Under the pieces are notes generated by a model. That model was not told the origin of the DNA. It searched no databases and saw only the letters and a program-made list of their open reading frames with translations. A program made the position numbers and the translations under genes. A DNA stretch of 5,613 nt, taken from assembly GCA_020847355.1 (NCBI GenBank), contig JADLCG010000180.1, positions 1-5,613 of the forward strand, written 5' to 3'. This stretch comes from Anaerolineales bacterium. Its GTDB lineage: Bacteria; Chloroflexota; Anaerolineae; Anaerolineales; Villigracilaceae. Below, piece by piece: positions 3,925-5,613 of this stretch. Position 1 is the stretch's first letter; each line of letters begins with the position of its first letter.

Positions 3925-5613
3925 TGGACGATCAAATCAACTGCCCAACTTGCGGCGAGCTTAACTCACTAGACGCGGAAATCTGTAAGAATTGTCACAC
4001 GATCTTATTTGCGAAAAGCAGTTCGCTCACCCCCGGGCAACCGCCTAATAAAAAAAGCACTTCGGAATTAGAACCGATCCTGCCGGAATGGTTGCGCGAC
4101 GCGCGCGCGCAAGCGCGCGAGACTACTCAAAACGACCTGCCCGAACCGCACTTCCCTGAATCCAAAGAGTCAGTCAGCCCTGCCCCAGTGGACTTTTTGG
4201 CTGGCTTAAGCTCCCAAGCCGACGATGATGACGAAGACGAAACGCCCGATTGGCTCGCCAGCATTACCGGCGTGAGCAACAAGCCGAAGAAAATTCAAAC
4301 CGGACCCATTGACGCGCGCCGCGTGGAAATGGGCGGCAAAGACGATTTTGCGCGCGCAGAAGAAACGCCCGATTGGCTCGCCAATATTCAGGCACAGCCA
4401 AAAACCGAAAAAGACGAACTCACCGATTGGTTCAAAGACGCCTCCGAACCAACCGGCGATTTTCCTAAATGGACGACTGAGCCGACTGCCGCTTCCGCGC
4501 CGCCTGCGGATGAAACCGCAGACGAAACGCCCGATTGGCTTCGGCAGATGCAGGCAGACCAAGACAAAGCCCAAACGCTTCAGGCGGGGCAATTTGAAGT
4601 CAGCGATGCGAATGCCTCGGACTGGTTGCAGAGTTTAGAATCTGATGCGCCAGCGGCAGAGACCGCCGGCGCAGATACGCCCGATTGGTTGAGCCGCCTG
4701 CAAGCCGAGCAATCCAATTTGGAGACGAATGCCGACGCTTCGACGCAGGCATTTAGCGCCGACAGCGCTACCCCGGCTTGGTTGCAGTCCGTTGAAAGCG
4801 CGCAACCGCCAACTGTGGATGATTCTCCGCCGGCGTGGTTTCAGGAAAATCAATCAGCGGCTGAACCTGCCAATTTTGCAGAATCAGGCTTCGGGGCGGA
4901 TGAGGCGAGTTCTTCATCCACTGAAACGCCCGATTGGTTGAAAAATCTACAAGGCGAAGCGTCTCCTCAGCCGAGCGTCCCGCCTTTGAAGAACACCACG
5001 CCCTTATGGTTGCAAGATAACGCGGCAAAAGCGGCGGAGCAGGAAAATGTGCCGAGTTGGCTTTCGCCAAATGAGCCTGCCGCCGAGCCGCCCCAGCCAG
5101 TTGACCCCGAATTTGGCGATATCCCCGGTTGGTTGAAAGCCGCCGCGCCGGTAGTTTCGATTTTCTCTGAACCAGCCGCAGAGCCTAGCGAACCAACTTT
5201 TAGCGCTGATACAGATGCGCCGGATTGGCTTTCGACTTTTAAATCAGTCGAATCTTCGCAACCAGTTTCGCCGTTTAGCGCTCAAGAAACCGAGCCCGAA
5301 GCGGATTTGACCGCCCCGGCTTTCACGCCTGACGCTTTTGAAAATAATGACGCGCTCTTTACTGAAATGCCGGATTGGCTTTCAAGCGTTTCTGATTCTG
5401 CGCCGGCCACTGATGCCGCGCCTGCGGTTGAAACGCACGCCGAAGAACTTGCCGCGCCGAGCGAATTGCCCTCTTGGGTACAAGCTATGCGCCCGGATAC
5501 TGCTCCAAGACCGACGCTAAATAATTTGCCGGTGGATCAAACTTTGGAATCGCGCGGCGCGCTGGCTGGCTTGCAGGGCGTTCTGCCTGCCGTCCCCGGA
5601 TATGCGCCTTCCA
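3924..5613 (+). CDS. Acidic zinc-ribbon protein with 17 repeated PxWL-type motifs, 3' end missing
   Basis: Open from ATG 3924 to the right edge, 563 codons without a stop, so the C-terminus is unseen. Residues 7-24 form a zinc ribbon (C7-P-T-C10-G ... C21-K-N-C24). The rest is rich in Ala, Pro, Ser, Thr, Glu and Asp, with almost no hydrophobic core, so it is probably disordered. Set in it are 17 tryptophan motifs at W56, 110, 151, 169, 183, 205, 234, 255, 286, 305, 338, 362, 379, 403, 435, 485 and 518. The best copies read ETPDWL (106-111, 147-152, 201-206, 334-339); variants include LPEWL, ATPAWL, NVPSWL, DIPGWL and LPSWV. Trp occurs only in these motifs. After about 530 the character changes to a Gly/Leu-rich stretch (GALAGLQGVLPAVPGY), perhaps the start of a folded or membrane region. 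It is the last visible gene of the operon. Function is unknown; a multivalent scaffold is plausible. Confidence 0.88.
   Translation, partial: MDDQINCPTCGELNSLDAEICKNCHTILFAKSSSLTPGQPPNKKSTSELEPILPEWLRDARAQARETTQNDLPEPHFPESKESVSPAPVDFLAGLSSQADDDDEDETPDWLASITGVSNKPKKIQTGPIDARRVEMGGKDDFARAEETPDWLANIQAQPKTEKDELTDWFKDASEPTGDFPKWTTEPTAASAPPADETADETPDWLRQMQADQDKAQTLQAGQFEVSDANASDWLQSLESDAPAAETAGADTPDWLSRLQAEQSNLETNADASTQAFSADSATPAWLQSVESAQPPTVDDSPPAWFQENQSAAEPANFAESGFGADEASSSSTETPDWLKNLQGEASPQPSVPPLKNTTPLWLQDNAAKAAEQENVPSWLSPNEPAAEPPQPVDPEFGDIPGWLKAAAPVVSIFSEPAAEPSEPTFSADTDAPDWLSTFKSVESSQPVSPFSAQETEPEADLTAPAFTPDAFENNDALFTEMPDWLSSVSDSAPATDAAPAVETHAEELAAPSELPSWVQAMRPDTAPRPTLNNLPVDQTLESRGALAGLQGVLPAVPGYAPS
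4239..4260 (+). repeat. 22-base direct repeat, copy 1 (ETPDWL coding)
   Basis: These 22 bases are identical to 4362-4383 and cover GAA-ACG-CCC-GAT-TGG-CTC plus four bases. A longer upstream match ties this copy to the third: 4236-4255 equals 4521-4540 (20 bases). Confidence 0.85.
4362..4383 (+). repeat. 22-base direct repeat, copy 2 (ETPDWL coding)
   Basis: Identical to 4239-4260. The shared core ACGCCCGATTGG also occurs exactly at 4527-4538, 4677-4688 and 4926-4937, always in the same reading frame. Confidence 0.85.

Larger units (their letters stand above)
4080..5477 (+). repeat. Array of 17 degenerate PxWL short motifs within the zinc-ribbon gene
   Basis: In-frame TGG codons at 4089, 4251, 4374, 4428, 4470, 4536, 4623, 4686, 4779, 4836, 4935, 5007, 5058, 5130, 5226, 5376 and 5475 each mark a motif, typically acidic-Thr-Pro-Asp-Trp-Leu followed by a polar residue. 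Spacing between tryptophans varies from 14 to 54 residues and the linkers are not alignable. The array is therefore one of short linear motifs and not a tandem domain repeat. Confidence 0.85.

Noticed and set aside
4206..4592. Antisense 128-aa open frame with repeated GEPIGRF-like segments
   Set aside because: It is the complement of the repeated ETPDWL codons in the zinc-ribbon gene; the apparent repeat is a shadow of the sense-strand motif, and no ribosome site supports it.
4309..4638. Overlapping plus-strand 109-aa open frame rich in Lys, Pro and Arg
   Set aside because: It is an out-of-frame reading of the zinc-ribbon gene; its KRPIG-like repeats come from the same codons shifted by one base.

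Overview
The window looks like a bacterial chromosome segment of intermediate GC (roughly half, judged by eye). It has a marked preference for GCG and CGC codons. The gene content suggests Chloroflexota, probably the class Anaerolineae: a class 2 dihydroorotate dehydrogenase, a cyanobacterial/plant-like GlgC, and a cluster of a one-pass-in, one-pass-out membrane protein, a polytopic membrane protein and a zinc-ribbon protein with repeated PDWL motifs. This placement rests on recalled protein character and was not checked by a search.

Layout. Bases 1-845 (minus strand) hold the 5' part of pyrD, cut by the window edge. A 116-bp divergent spacer follows. glgC (962-2218, plus) comes next; its most likely start lies 63 bases inside the longest ORF. 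A 118-bp spacer (2219-2336) has several small inverted repeats and a good extended -10 promoter. From 2337 to the right edge runs a tightly packed four-gene plus-strand operon: an 80-aa helical protein, a 243-aa protein with a transmembrane helix at each end, a 205-aa protein with about six transmembrane helices, and the first 563 residues of a large acidic zinc-ribbon protein. Every junction is a stop/start overlap (ATGA, TAATG, TGATG), so translation is probably coupled and the products are likely made together.

How the genes relate. pyrD (pyrimidine synthesis) and glgC (ADP-glucose for glycogen) are housekeeping metabolic genes with no evident link to the downstream cluster. The cluster is the interesting part. 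It encodes two membrane proteins plus a long, probably disordered protein that begins with a four-cysteine zinc ribbon and carries 17 short tryptophan motifs, mostly of the form (E/D)-T-P-D-W-L. This reads as an undescribed membrane-associated assembly or scaffold, but no activity can be assigned from sequence. No tRNA, rRNA, CRISPR array, transposase or phage gene was seen.
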